Source: Streptomyces sp. MJM8645 (lineage in GTDB: Bacteria; Actinomycetota; Actinomycetes; Streptomycetales; Streptomycetaceae). From it: DNA of 64,000 bases. Below are positions 9,070 to 19,220 of the stretch, in pieces. A program made the position numbers and the translations under genes. The notes under the pieces are model-generated. The model ran no database searches. It was not told where the DNA came from and saw only the letters and a list, made by a program, of their open reading frames with translations. The stretch is taken from NCBI RefSeq assembly GCF_001625365.1, contig NZ_LJJF01000001.1, forward strand, positions 4,661,001-4,725,000. The letters run 5' to 3'. Numbering within the stretch: the stretch's first letter is position 1; each line of letters starts with the position of its first letter.

Positions 9070-9666
9070 TCAGGCCCGCCCGAGGGCGCGCAGGACCGCC
9101 TCGACCAGGCGGTCGGCGTGGGCGTGGTCGAGCGGGCCGAGGCGGTAGAGCCAGCGGTAGTGGAGCGGGCCGTAGAGGAGTTCGAGGGCGAGGTCGAGGT
9201 CCGCGTCGGGGGCGAGCTGGCCGGCCTCGCGGGCGCTGCGCAGGCGCTCGCGGGTGACGTCGAGGAGCGGGTCCAGCAGGCGGGTGCGGTAGTCGGCGTA
9301 CAGGGCCGGGTCGTTGAGCAGTTCGGCGGTGAGGGCGCGGTAGGTGCGGTCGAGGGCGGGGTCGGTGAGCTCGTCGGCGGCGGGGCGCAGGACGGCCCGC
9401 AGGTCGGCGGCGAGGTCGCCGGTGTCGGGGAGGGCGAGGCTGCCCTCGTGCTCGTTGGCGGCGAGGAAGGCGTCGAAGACGACGGCGCCCTTGGAGGGCC
9501 ACCAGCGGTAGATGGTCTGCTTGCCGACGCCGGCCCGGGCGGCGATCGCCTCGATGGTGAGCTTGCCGAAGCCGACGTCGGCGACGAGTTCGGCGGCGGC
9601 GGTGAGGACGGCGGCGCGGGAGCGTTCGCTGCGGCGGGCCGGGTCGGGGGCGGTTCTGTGGGCCAT
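9070..9666 (-). CDS. TetR family repressor
   Basis: A 198-residue TetR-type regulator. The N-terminal DNA-binding domain (residues 10-60) has RAAVLTAAAELVADVGFGKL then the recognition helix GVGKQTIYRWWPSKGAV. The C-terminal domain (LADRTYRALTAELLNDP type) is typical of the TetR C-terminal ligand and dimer domain. The start MAHRTAPDPARRS is preferred over upstream in-frame starts, which would lie across the operator. Its stop is 24 nt from that of the GGDEF gene (convergent). Divergent from the glycosyltransferase at 9795, with one palindrome close to each gene, so it very likely represses both itself and that gene. Inducer unknown; a macrolide or other aglycone is a reasonable guess. Confidence 0.92.
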   Translation of the reverse strand: MAHRTAPDPARRSERSRAAVLTAAAELVADVGFGKLTIEAIAARAGVGKQTIYRWWPSKGAVVFDAFLAANEHEGSLALPDTGDLAADLRAVLRPAADELTDPALDRTYRALTAELLNDPALYADYRTRLLDPLLDVTRERLRSAREAGQLAPDADLDLALELLYGPLHYRWLYRLGPLDHAHADRLVEAVLRALGRA

Positions 9667-9689
9667 GGCGGAAATTCTAAGCGAAGTGG

Positions 9690-9706
9690 CGAGACGGACC
9701 GTATCG
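9690..9706. promoter_or_regulatory. TetR operator copy 1 (near tetR)
   Basis: CGAGACGGACCGTATCG: eight-base arms around a central A, with one mismatch from perfect symmetry. It lies 24 nt upstream of the TetR start and matches copy 2 in 16 of 17 positions. Confidence 0.75.
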
Positions 9707-9751
9707 TCTTGACGCGGCGCCGGACCCCGGACCATGCTGGAGCGGCGCCAG

Positions 9752-9768
9752 CGAGACGGACCGTCTCG
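9752..9768. promoter_or_regulatory. TetR operator copy 2 (near glycosyltransferase)
   Basis: CGAGACGGACCGTCTCG is a perfect 17-bp palindrome around A9760, 62 bp centre to centre from copy 1 and 27 nt before the glycosyltransferase ATG. Paired copies in a divergent intergenic region are the classical TetR layout. Confidence 0.8.
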
Positions 9769-9794
9769 TCTCATTCTGGACCCTGGAGGCCCCC

Positions 9795-10994
9795 ATGACC
9801 CGCTCCGCGCACCCCGCCCACATCCTGATGGTCTCGATCCCGGCCCACGGGCACGTCAACCCCAGCCTCGCCGTGATCGCCGAACTGGTCGCCCGGGGCC
9901 ACCGGGTCAGCTACGTCAACGACGCCTCCTTCGCCGGGGCCGTCGAGTCGACCGGCGCCCGCTTCGTCCCGTACCCGACGAGGCTGCCGCTCGCCGGCGG
10001 CCCGGACGCCTGGGAGGAGGACCCGGTGGCGCTCCAGGAGCTGTTCCTGGACGACGCCCTCGCGATGTACCCCGTCCTGCTGGAGGCCTTCGCGGACGAC
10101 CGCCCCGACCTGGTGCTCTGCGACATCGCGGGCTTCGCCGGGCGGGCGCTCGGCGAGCGGCTGGGCGTGCCGGTGGTGCAGCTGTCGCCCACCTACGTCG
10201 GCTGGGAGGGCATCGAGCAGGACATGGCGGAGGTGTACGAGGCGATCCGCAGCGGGCCCGGCGGCGCCGAGCACTACCGGCGGTTCGCCGACTGGCTGGC
10301 CGAGGCCGGGACGGTGGAGCGCGACGTGGACGCCTTCAAGGGTCGCCCGGCGCGGTCCGTCGCCCTGATCCCGCGTGCCCTGCAGCTCAACGCGGACCGG
10401 GTCGACGAACGGCGCGTCACCTTCGTCGGACCGTGCTTCGGCGACCGGGCCCACCAGGGCGAGTGGCAGCGGCCGGCGCACGCGGAGAAGGTGCTGCTGG
10501 TCTCGCTCGGCTCCGCCTTCACCCACCAGCCCGCGTTCTACCGGGCCTGCGTCCAGGCCTTCGGCGGCCTGCCCGGCTGGCACACGGTGCTCCAGGTCGG
10601 CGCGCACACCGACCTGGCCGACCTGGGCGAGGTGCCGGACACCGTCGAGGTGCACCGGTGGGTGCCGCAGCTGTCGGTGCTCGCGCAGGCGGACGCCTTC
10701 GTCACCCACGCGGGCATGGGCGGCTCCAGTGAGGGGCTGTACCACGGCGTGCCGATGATCGCCGTGCCGCAGGCCGTCGACCAGTTCGCCAACGCGGACG
10801 CGCTGGTGGGGCTCGGCGTCGCCCGCCGCCTGGACACCGCGCAGGCGACCCCGCAGGCGCTGCGCGGCGCGCTGCTGGAGCTGGTCGACGACCCGGCGGT
10901 GGCCGAGCGGCTGAAGGCGCTGGCCGCCGCCGGCCGGGCCGAGGGCGGCACCGCCCGCGCGGCGGACCTGATCGAGGCCGAGCTCAGGGGGTGA
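9795..10994 (+). CDS. macrolide-type UDP-glycosyltransferase (MGT family)
   Basis: A 399-residue GT-B glycosyltransferase of GT family 1. The N-terminal domain opens with HILMVSIPAHGHVNPSLAV, whose HGHVNP holds the catalytic His. The C-terminal donor-binding domain shows WVPQLSVLAQADAFVTHAG and EGLYHGVPMIAVPQAVDQ, the UDP-sugar signature. It is closest in pattern to macrolide-inactivating transferases (OleD/MgtA type), which glucosylate macrolides for self-protection or detoxification. GGAGG lies seven bases before the ATG. No polyketide genes are nearby, so it is more likely a resistance or detoxification enzyme than a biosynthetic one. Its last 11 bases overlap the end of convergent fdhD. 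Confidence 0.88.
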   Translation: MTRSAHPAHILMVSIPAHGHVNPSLAVIAELVARGHRVSYVNDASFAGAVESTGARFVPYPTRLPLAGGPDAWEEDPVALQELFLDDALAMYPVLLEAFADDRPDLVLCDIAGFAGRALGERLGVPVVQLSPTYVGWEGIEQDMAEVYEAIRSGPGGAEHYRRFADWLAEAGTVERDVDAFKGRPARSVALIPRALQLNADRVDERRVTFVGPCFGDRAHQGEWQRPAHAEKVLLVSLGSAFTHQPAFYRACVQAFGGLPGWHTVLQVGAHTDLADLGEVPDTVEVHRWVPQLSVLAQADAFVTHAGMGGSSEGLYHGVPMIAVPQAVDQFANADALVGLGVARRLDTAQATPQALRGALLELVDDPAVAERLKALAAAGRAEGGTARAADLIEAELRG

Positions 10995-11883
10995 CCGGCG
11001 CGGCGGGGGAGGGCGCCGTTGTCGAGGGCGTGTCGGGGGAGGGCGTGTCGGGGGAGGGCGAGGCGATCCGGTCCGGCCGGGTGTAGACGTTCGCGCCCTC
11101 CCCGCGCAGGAAGCCGACCAGGGTCAGGCCCAGCTCCTCGGCGAGGTCCACCGCGAGCGAGGACGGCGCCGAGACGGCCGCCAGCAGCGGGACGCCCGCC
11201 AGCGCGGCCTTCTGGGTCAGCTCGAACGAGGCCCGGCCGCTGACCAGAAGGACGTGCCCGGTCAGCGGCAGCCTGCCCTCGCGCAGCGCCCAGCCGACCA
11301 CCTTGTCCACCGCGTTGTGCCGCCCGACGTCCTCGCGGGCGCAGAGCAGGTCGCCGGTGGCGGCGTCGAACAGGCCGGCCGCGTGCAGGCCGCCGGTGGA
11401 CTCGAAGGTGCGCTGGGCGGCCCGCAACCGCTCCGGCAGGCCGTACAGCAGGGACGGCGGGACGGTGAGCGGGTCCTCGCCCACCGGGTGGCGGACGTGG
11501 GTGCGGACGGCGTCCACGGTGTCCCGGCCGCACAGGCCGCAGGCGCTGGTGGTGAGCAGGTTGCGGTGCGCGGACAGCGGCAGCGCGCGGGCGGCGCCGC
11601 GCAAGGTGGCGTCGACGACGTTGTAGGTGTTGGCGCCGGACTCGTCCGTCCCGGCGCAGTACCGCAGGGCGGCGAGCTCCTCGGCGGTGTGCACCAGCCC
11701 CTCGCCGACCAGGAACCCGGCCACCAGGTCGAAGTCCTGCCCGGGGGTGCGCATGGTGACGGTCAGCGGCTCGCCGCCGAGCCGGATCTCCAGCGGCTCC
11801 TCCGCCGCCAGCGAGTCCGGCCGCACCCCGCGCTCGTCCCCCCGCAGCCGCACCACCCGGCGCCGTGCCGTCGCCCGCGTCAT
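10984..11883 (-). CDS. fdhD: formate dehydrogenase accessory sulfurtransferase FdhD
   Basis: A 299-residue FdhD/NarQ protein that transfers sulfur from IscS to the molybdenum cofactor of formate dehydrogenases. The conserved CxxC is in LLTTSACGLCGRDTVDA, followed by the family segments FESTGGLHAAGLF and AREDVGRHNAVDKVVG. The start MTRATARRRVVRL has GGAGG nine bases upstream. The C-terminus carries an extra Pro/Ser/Thr tail with PSPDT twice, encoded by a 15-bp tandem repeat, so the tail is probably a recent extension. No formate dehydrogenase gene is in the window. Confidence 0.93.
   Translation of the reverse strand: MTRATARRRVVRLRGDERGVRPDSLAAEEPLEIRLGGEPLTVTMRTPGQDFDLVAGFLVGEGLVHTAEELAALRYCAGTDESGANTYNVVDATLRGAARALPLSAHRNLLTTSACGLCGRDTVDAVRTHVRHPVGEDPLTVPPSLLYGLPERLRAAQRTFESTGGLHAAGLFDAATGDLLCAREDVGRHNAVDKVVGWALREGRLPLTGHVLLVSGRASFELTQKAALAGVPLLAAVSAPSSLAVDLAEELGLTLVGFLRGEGANVYTRPDRIASPSPDTPSPDTPSTTAPSPAAPVTP
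11030..11059. repeat. 15-bp tandem repeat in the fdhD 3' end
   Basis: GTGTCGGGGGAGGGC occurs twice in a row (11030-11044 and 11045-11059) inside the last 30 codons of fdhD, encoding PSPDT twice. Confidence 0.9.
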
Positions 11884-12003
11884 CGCCCTGCCACCTCCGT
11901 GCGTGTCCGTGGGCACCAGCGTGCGGTACGGGGCGGCCCGGGTGAAAATCCTGCTGGCCGGTACGGGCGTACGATCGTGGCCGTTTCGGATGGCGACCAC
12001 CTG

Positions 12004-12051
12004 TTGTCATATCTTCATTCACCTGATGTGATGGTGTATATGGATATGCAC
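12004..12051 (+). promoter_or_regulatory. hutH promoter with overlapping dyad
   Basis: TTGTCA (12004-12009), 17 bases, TGTGAT (12027-12032) form a plausible vegetative promoter whose start site would be at or next to ATG 12040, implying a leaderless mRNA. An imperfect dyad GTGTATATGGATATGCAC (12034-12051, 14 of 18 positions symmetric) covers the start site and could be an operator. Confidence 0.5.
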
Positions 12052-13623
12052 AGTGCTGTGGCCCCCGACGCTCCGCTGGTCCAGGTCGGCAAGGCCGACG
12101 TCAGCGCCGAGGACGTGCTGGCCGTCGCCCGGGGGAACGCCCGGGTCGAGATAGGCCCCGACGCGCTCGCCGAGATGGCGACGGCGCGGGCGCGGATCGA
12201 CGCCCTCGCGGCCGAACCGCGCCCCGTCTACGGCGTGTCGACCGGATTCGGCGCGCTCGCCGTCCGGCACATCAGCCCCGAACTGCGCGCGCAGCTCCAG
12301 CGGTCGCTGGTGCGCTCGCATGCGGCCGGGATGGGACCGGCCGTCGAGCGCGAGGTCGTCCGGGCACTCGTCTTCCTGCGGATGAAGACGCTGGCCTCCG
12401 GCCGGACCGGGGTGCGCCCGCTGGTCGCGCAGACCATGGCCGCCCTGCTCAACGCGGGCATCACCCCGGTGGTCCGGGAGTTCGGCTCGCTCGGCTGCTC
12501 CGGCGACCTCGCACCGCTGTCGCACTGCGCGCTGGTCCTGATGGGCGAGGGCGTGGCCACCGGCCCGGACGGCGTGGAGAAGCCCGCCGCCGAACTGCTC
12601 GCCGCCGCCGGCATCGAGCCCGTCGAACTGCTGGAGAAGGAGGGCCTGGCCCTCATCAACGGCACCGACGGCATGCTCGGCATGCTGGTGATGGCCATCG
12701 CCGACCTGCAGCGGCTGTACACCACCGCCGACATCACCGCCGCGATGACCCTGGAGGCGCTGCTCGGCACCGACAAGGTGCTCGCCCCCGAACTGCACGC
12801 CCCGATCCGCCCCCACCCGGGCCAGGCGCTGAGCGCCGCCAACATGCTGGCCGTCCTCAAGGACTCCGGCCTCACCGGCCACCACCAGGACGACGCGCCG
12901 CGGGTCCAGGACGCCTACTCGATCCGCTGCGCCCCGCAGGTGGCCGGCGCCGGCCGGGACACCCTCGCCCACGCCCAGCTGGTCGCCTCCCGCGAGCTGG
13001 CCGCCTCGGTCGACAACCCGGTGGTGCTGCCGGACGGCCGGGTGGAGTCCAACGGCAACTTCCACGGCGCCCCGGTCGCGTACGTGCTGGACTTCCTCGC
13101 CATCGCCGCCGCCGACCTGGGCTCCATCTCCGAGCGCCGCACCGACCGGCTGCTCGACAAGGCCCGCTCGCACGGCCTGCCGGCCTTCCTGGCCGACGAC
13201 CCCGGCGTGGACTCCGGCCTGATGATCGCCCAGTACACCCAGGCGGCGCTGGTCAGCGAGAACAAGCGGCTCGCCGTCCCGGCCTCGGTCGACTCGATCC
13301 CGTCCTCCGCGATGCAGGAGGACCACGTGTCGATGGGCTGGTCCGCCGCCCGCAAGCTGCGCCAGTCCGTCGACAACCTCGGCCGGATCCTCGCCGTCGA
13401 ACTCACCGCCGCCGCCCGCGCCCTGGAGATCCGCCAGCAGGCCGACGACGCGGGCCGGACGGCCCCGGCCACCACGGCCGCCATGGCCGCCGCCCGGGAG
13501 GCGGGGGTCGGCGGCGCCGGCCGCGACCGCTTCCTCTCGCCGGACCTGGAGGCCGCGGCCGCGCTGGTCGCCTCCGGGGAACTGGTGCGGGCGGTGGAGC
13601 GGGTCACCGGGCCGCTGGCCTGA
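12040..13623 (+). CDS. hutH: histidine ammonia-lyase
   Basis: A 527-residue histidase that converts L-histidine to trans-urocanate and ammonia, the first step of histidine use. The family segments PVYGVSTGFGALAVRHIS and SVDNPVVLPDGRVESNGNFH are clear. The prosthetic-group (MIO) triad is Cys-Ser-Gly at residues 153-155 (FGSLGCSGDLAPLSH) rather than Ala-Ser-Gly; I recall Streptomyces enzymes having Cys here. Starts at 12031, 12040 and 12046 are possible; 12040 gives MDMH, as I remember for S. griseus HutH, and fits the promoter. No ribosome binding site is seen. Confidence 0.95.
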   Translation: MDMHSAVAPDAPLVQVGKADVSAEDVLAVARGNARVEIGPDALAEMATARARIDALAAEPRPVYGVSTGFGALAVRHISPELRAQLQRSLVRSHAAGMGPAVEREVVRALVFLRMKTLASGRTGVRPLVAQTMAALLNAGITPVVREFGSLGCSGDLAPLSHCALVLMGEGVATGPDGVEKPAAELLAAAGIEPVELLEKEGLALINGTDGMLGMLVMAIADLQRLYTTADITAAMTLEALLGTDKVLAPELHAPIRPHPGQALSAANMLAVLKDSGLTGHHQDDAPRVQDAYSIRCAPQVAGAGRDTLAHAQLVASRELAASVDNPVVLPDGRVESNGNFHGAPVAYVLDFLAIAAADLGSISERRTDRLLDKARSHGLPAFLADDPGVDSGLMIAQYTQAALVSENKRLAVPASVDSIPSSAMQEDHVSMGWSAARKLRQSVDNLGRILAVELTAAARALEIRQQADDAGRTAPATTAAMAAAREAGVGGAGRDRFLSPDLEAAAALVASGELVRAVERVTGPLA

Positions 13624-13640
13624 CCCGGTGTGACCCGGTG
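13621..13640. repeat. 10-bp tandem repeat on the hutH stop codon
   Basis: TGACCCGGTG occurs twice in direct succession; the first TGA is the hutH stop. One of several stop-codon tandem duplications in this window. Confidence 0.95.
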
Positions 13641-13714
13641 CGTTCGGTGAGATCGGCGTGACGGGCCGTCGGGTCCGGTGCGGGCGGTGGGACGGCTGGT
13701 GCGGGCGGCGGGGC

Positions 13715-14140
13715 TCAGTCCCAGTCGTCGCGGGACCGGGACCGGGACCGCGGCTCGTCCCGGTCCCGGCGGTTGCCGAACGCGGCGGCGAAGTTGACCC
13801 CGACGATGCCCGCCCAACTGACCAGCAGGCCGAAGAAACCGCCGCCCTGCGGGCTGGCCGCGATCGCGGTGAGCGGGATGCCGAGGGCCAGCGAGATCAC
13901 CGCCAACCGGTTGCCGGGCCGGCCGAGCCCCGGCCCCGGGCGGTGCGGTCGGCGCCGGTGCGCGGGCTCGTAGTCGTCCATCCGCTCGGCCACCCGGCGC
14001 TCGACCCGGGCGTCCAGGCGGGCGTCCAGGCGGCTCAGGAACGAGTCGACCAGCTCCGGCTCGTACTCCTTGCCGAGTTCCTTGCGAGCGTGCAGGGCGG
14101 CGTCGAGGTCGCGCCGCAGGTCGTCCTGGCGAGTGTCCAT
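13715..14140 (-). CDS. small membrane protein with coiled N-terminus, unknown function
   Basis: A 141-residue protein. Residues 1-55 are charged and helical (DDLRRDLDAALHARKELGKE, LSRLDARLDARVERRVAER), probably a cytoplasmic coiled coil. Two hydrophobic segments follow (about residues 78-95 and 99-118, FFGLLVSWAGIVGVNFAAAF), then a basic, Arg/Ser/Asp-rich tail. It looks like an integral membrane protein of the kind annotated only as hypothetical in Streptomyces. Lies between hutH and the RpiR regulator on the opposite strand; no functional link is evident. Confidence 0.75.
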   Translation of the reverse strand: MDTRQDDLRRDLDAALHARKELGKEYEPELVDSFLSRLDARLDARVERRVAERMDDYEPAHRRRPHRPGPGLGRPGNRLAVISLALGIPLTAIAASPQGGGFFGLLVSWAGIVGVNFAAAFGNRRDRDEPRSRSRSRDDWD

Positions 14141-14346
14141 GGGAACAGCCTGGGCCCGTGCCAGGGGCGCGGTCCATCCGTCGGTGGGGGAATCCGGGCG
14201 GGTTCAGGGAGAATTCAGGGTTACCCCGAGCCCCCACCCGCTCGGGCCGTCTCGCCCGGCGTCCCGCCGTACGAGACGTCTTTGCCAGGCGCGACGCACT
14301 GCTGCACAGTCGTCGTCCGAATCGCTCGCATCCGGAGGTACCGCTG

Positions 14347-15216
14347 ATGACCGCCACCGACGAGGCCGGCACGGTCGGCCCCTCCGCCCGGCTGCTCCAG
14401 CTGTTCGAAGGCCACCGACTGACCCCGACCCAGCGGCGGATCGCGCACTCGCTGGTCCGGCACGCCATCGAGGCGCCGTTCCTCTCCAGCGTCGAGGTCG
14501 CCGAACTCGCCGGCGTCAGCCAACCGTCCGTCACCCGCTTCGCGGTCGCCCTCGGCTACGACGGCTACCCGGCGCTGCGCAAGCAGCTGCGCGAACTCGG
14601 CGCGGGCGAGCCGGCCGCACCCGAGACCCCCGACGACGCGGTGCGCAACGAGCACCAGCAGGCCGTGCTCGCCGAGATCGCCCACCTGCGCCACCTCGCC
14701 GAACTCCTCGCCGACCCCGAGCCGATCACCCGCGCCGCCCGGCTGCTCGCCGCCTCCCGCCCACTGCCGGTGCTCGGCCTGCGGGCCGCCTCCGCGCAGG
14801 CGCGCGGCTTCGCCTACTTCGCCGCCAAGGTGCACCCGGACATCCGTCTCCTCGACGAGGGCGGCAGCATGCTCGCCGACCGGCTGGAACAGGCCGCCGC
14901 GGCCGGGGCCACCGCGCTGCTCTGCTTCGCGCTGCCGCGCTACCCGCGGGAGCTGATGGACGCGCTGACGGTGGCCCGCGAGTGCGGGCTGACGGTGCTG
15001 ACCGTCGCCGACAGCGCCTTCGCGCCGGTCGCCAAGCTCTCCGACCTGATGCTGCCGGCCGCCGTCGGCACCGGGCTGGTCTTCGACACCGCGTGCGCGC
15101 CGATGATGCTCGGCCGGGTGCTGTTGCAGCGCATGTGCGACGAACTCCCGGGCGCGGAGGCCCGGTTGGAGGCCATCGAGCAGTCCGCCGCGGCACGTGG
15201 CCTGTTTTTGGAGTAG
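14347..15216 (+). CDS. MurR/RpiR family transcriptional regulator
   Basis: A 289-residue regulator with an N-terminal RpiR-type helix-turn-helix (about residues 15-90: LTPTQRRIAHSLVRHAIEAP, then VAELAGVSQPSVTRFAVALG) and a C-terminal SIS domain (about 125-260), which usually binds a phosphosugar or other metabolite. GGAGG is eight bases before ATG 14347. It lies between hutH and hutU, which makes it the best candidate for regulator of histidine use. The 17-bp palindrome before hutU (16305-16321) is its likely target. The regulatory role is inferred from position only. Confidence 0.9.
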   Translation: MTATDEAGTVGPSARLLQLFEGHRLTPTQRRIAHSLVRHAIEAPFLSSVEVAELAGVSQPSVTRFAVALGYDGYPALRKQLRELGAGEPAAPETPDDAVRNEHQQAVLAEIAHLRHLAELLADPEPITRAARLLAASRPLPVLGLRAASAQARGFAYFAAKVHPDIRLLDEGGSMLADRLEQAAAAGATALLCFALPRYPRELMDALTVARECGLTVLTVADSAFAPVAKLSDLMLPAAVGTGLVFDTACAPMMLGRVLLQRMCDELPGAEARLEAIEQSAAARGLFLE

Positions 15217-15275
15217 ACACGGCGGGGAGTAGCCGTCACGAACCCGGGCATCCCCTACAGCAGGGGGTGCCGCCC

Positions 15276-15599
15276 ATGCGCGTGATCCACGAGATGAAGT
15301 TCGTCGCCCGCCTGGCCTCGGGTGTCGACGAATGGTCCTGCCCCACCTGCGGACGCCGCGTCACCCTGCGGCGCCTGCCCGATCCCGAACTGACCGTCCT
15401 CGACCCGGGAGACGAGTCCGCCGTGCACGTCGGCGTCATCGAACCCGACGCCCGCGCCGCCGCCGCGGCCGCCGAGAAGTACGGCCTCGGCCCGGTCCAG
15501 AACATCCCCCGCCCGCCGACCCCGCCCACCCCCGACGCCGCCGACCGCCGCTGGCTCGCCGAGATCGGCATCGACTGGGACGGCGACGCCGCGGCCTGA
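15276..15599 (+). CDS. small protein with a CPTCGRR zinc-ribbon-like motif, unknown function
   Basis: A 107-residue protein starting at ATG 15276 with GGGGGTG eight bases upstream. Near the N-terminus DEWSCPTCGRRVTLR has one Cys pair, enough for half a zinc site or a dimeric one. The C-terminal half is Ala/Pro-rich (PRPPTPPTPDAADRRWL) and ends in an acidic segment. 59 nt behind the RpiR gene and possibly cotranscribed. I do not recognise a family with a known function; similar small conserved proteins occur in Streptomyces. Confidence 0.7.
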   Translation: MRVIHEMKFVARLASGVDEWSCPTCGRRVTLRRLPDPELTVLDPGDESAVHVGVIEPDARAAAAAAEKYGLGPVQNIPRPPTPPTPDAADRRWLAEIGIDWDGDAAA

Positions 15600-15600
15600 C

Positions 15601-16173
15601 TCAGGCGCGGGGTGTGTACAGCGGCAGTGCGGAGGTGTCCAGCTCGGCGGGCAGCGGCGCGGGCAGCGGGACGGGCTCGCCGTACTTGCCGTGCAGCACG
15701 CCCTGGTACTCGCCGTCGCGGGGGTGGGTGCGGAGCGTCCAGACGCCCTTGCGGGGGTCGACCGCGAGGAGGACCGGCACGCCCGCGACCGCGTACCAGC
15801 TGGTTTTGGTCGCGATGTGGCTGACCCGCTCGGAGGTGGAGATGACCTCCACGGCGAGCTCGACGTCGTGCGGGTCGGCCAGCCAGTCGTCGTCGTCCTC
15901 CCAGTCGGACGGCAGGACGACCAGGTCGGGTGTCGCGTAGTCCTCGGCGTCGTCGGGCATGTTGATCGAGGAGACCTCGTAGGCGCCGAGACCGGCCGGG
16001 AGGCTGCCGTCGAGTTGGCGGGACAGGCGCTTGACCGTCCCCGCGTGCTTGCCGCGAGGAGTGGGGGACATCACCAGGGTTCCTCCGATGATCTGGACGC
16101 GGAGGCCGGTGCTCCGCTCGATCTCCTCCGCCACATCCCGCAGTTTGCCGGGCCGCACGGTGATCGCAGTCAT
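15601..16173 (-). CDS. Uma2 family (DUF820) restriction-endonuclease-fold protein
   Basis: A 190-residue Uma2/DUF820 protein with a predicted PD-(D/E)xK fold. The N-terminal LRDVAEEIERSTGLRVQIIGG and ISPTP-like GTLVMSPTPRGKHA segments are typical. YATPDLVVLPSDW supplies the conserved Asp, and VELAVEVISTSER supplies E-x-(I/V)-S with the catalytic Glu. Such genes are numerous in Streptomyces genomes; their role (nuclease, perhaps transposon-derived) is not established. GGAGAA is seven bases before the ATG. It splits the hut locus and points the opposite way, so it may be a later insertion. Confidence 0.85.
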   Translation of the reverse strand: MTAITVRPGKLRDVAEEIERSTGLRVQIIGGTLVMSPTPRGKHAGTVKRLSRQLDGSLPAGLGAYEVSSINMPDDAEDYATPDLVVLPSDWEDDDDWLADPHDVELAVEVISTSERVSHIATKTSWYAVAGVPVLLAVDPRKGVWTLRTHPRDGEYQGVLHGKYGEPVPLPAPLPAELDTSALPLYTPRA

Positions 16174-16304
16174 CGTGTTCTCCGTTCTCGTCGCTGGGCC
16201 GAGTGGCTGGTGTTCGCCGGGTTCAGGCTAGCGCGCCGGGTCGGTCGGCGGCGGGGCTGATCGGATGGGTTCGGGGTCTGGTCGGGAGGTGGTTGTTTGG
16301 ATAT

Positions 16305-16321
16305 ATTCAGCCGAGCTGAAT
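16305..16321. promoter_or_regulatory. candidate hut operator upstream of hutU
   Basis: ATTCAGC-CGA-GCTGAAT, a perfect dyad with seven-base arms, followed directly by another CTGAAT (16322-16327). It lies 33 nt before the hutU ATG in an A+T-rich patch that stands out from the surroundings. TTCA/TGAA arms are reminiscent of RpiR-family sites. Confidence 0.6.
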
Positions 16322-16353
16322 CTGAATGAATCCATCCGCAGGGAGGCCAGGAC

Positions 16354-18017
<1,664 letters not shown>

Positions 18018-18021
<4 letters not shown>

Positions 18022-19220
18022 CGTCCTCGTTCGAAGAGATGTGGGCGGAGCTGCTCCCCGTGGGCCGCTCCGCCGCCTCCGGCGGCTACCGCCGCTTCGC
18101 CTGGAACTCCGCCGACGCCGAGTGCCGGGCCTGGTTCGAGCAGCAGGCCCGTGACCGCGGCCTCGCCTACGAGCTGGACCGCAACGGCAACCAGTGGGCC
18201 TGGCTGGGCGATCCGAACGCGGGCGGGGCGGTCGTCACCGGCTCGCACCTGGACTCCGTCCCGGACGGCGGCGCCTTCGACGGCCCGCTCGGCGTGGTCT
18301 CCTCCTTCGCGGCCCTGGACGAACTCCGCGGCCGCGGGGCCGAGTTCACCCGACCGCTGGCGATCACCAACTTCGGTGACGAGGAGGGCGCCCGGTTCGG
18401 CGTGGCCTGCATCGGCTCCCGGCTGTCCGCCGGCGTGCTCTCCCGCGAGGCCGCGTACGAGCTGCGCGACGCCGACGGCGTCCGGCTGCCCGACGCGATG
18501 GAGCGGGCCGGCTACGACCCGGGCGCGATCGGCGCGGACGACGACCGGCTGGCCCGGATCGGCGCCTTCGTCGAACTGCACGTCGAGCAGGGCCGCCTCC
18601 TCGCCGAGGACCGGCCGGTCGGCGTGGCCAGCGCGATCTGGCCGCACGGCCGTTGGCGGTTCGACTTCCACGGCGAGGCCAACCACGCCGGCACCACCCG
18701 GATCGAGGACCGCCGCGACCCGATGCTGACGTACGCCAACACCGTGCTCGCGGCCCGCAAGAAGGCCCGGCTGGCGGGCGCGCTGGCCACCTTCGGCAAG
18801 GTCGCGGTCGAGCCCAACGGCACCAACGCGATCGCCTCGCTGGTGCGCGGCTGGCTGGACTCCCGGGCCGCCGACGAGGCGACGCTCACCGCGCTGGTCG
18901 AGGAGATCGAGCAGGCCGCCGCCGAGCGCGGCGGGCGCGACGGCGTCCGGGTCGAGCTGACCCGCGAGTCCTACACCCCGGTGGTGGACTTCGACGGCCC
19001 GCTGCGCGACCGGCTCGCCAAGCTGCTGGACGCCCCGGTGCTGCCCACCGGCGCCGGACACGACGCCGGGATCCTGGCGTCGGCCGTCCCGACCGCCATG
19101 CTGTTCGTGCGCAACCCCAGCGGGGTGTCGCACTCCCCGGCCGAGCACGCCGAGGAGGCCGACTGCCTGGCCGGGGTCGCCGCCCTCGCCGACGTACTGG
19201 AGGACCTGGCGTGTCGCTGA
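18018..19220 (+). CDS. M20 family amidohydrolase of the hut operon (annotated-type allantoate amidohydrolase)
   Basis: A 400-residue M20 metallopeptidase-like enzyme of the allantoate amidohydrolase/beta-ureidopropionase group. Metal ligands are visible in TGSHLDSVPDGGAFDGP (His, Asp), NFGDEEGARFG (Glu pair), ELHVEQG (His) and TGAGHDAGI (final His). The dimerisation segment HAGTTRIEDRRDP is present. Its place between hutU and hutF argues that the real substrate is N-formylglutamate or a related intermediate, completing the five-step route to glutamate, since no HutG is present. That role is inferred. GTG start overlaps the hutU stop by four bases. Confidence 0.88.
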
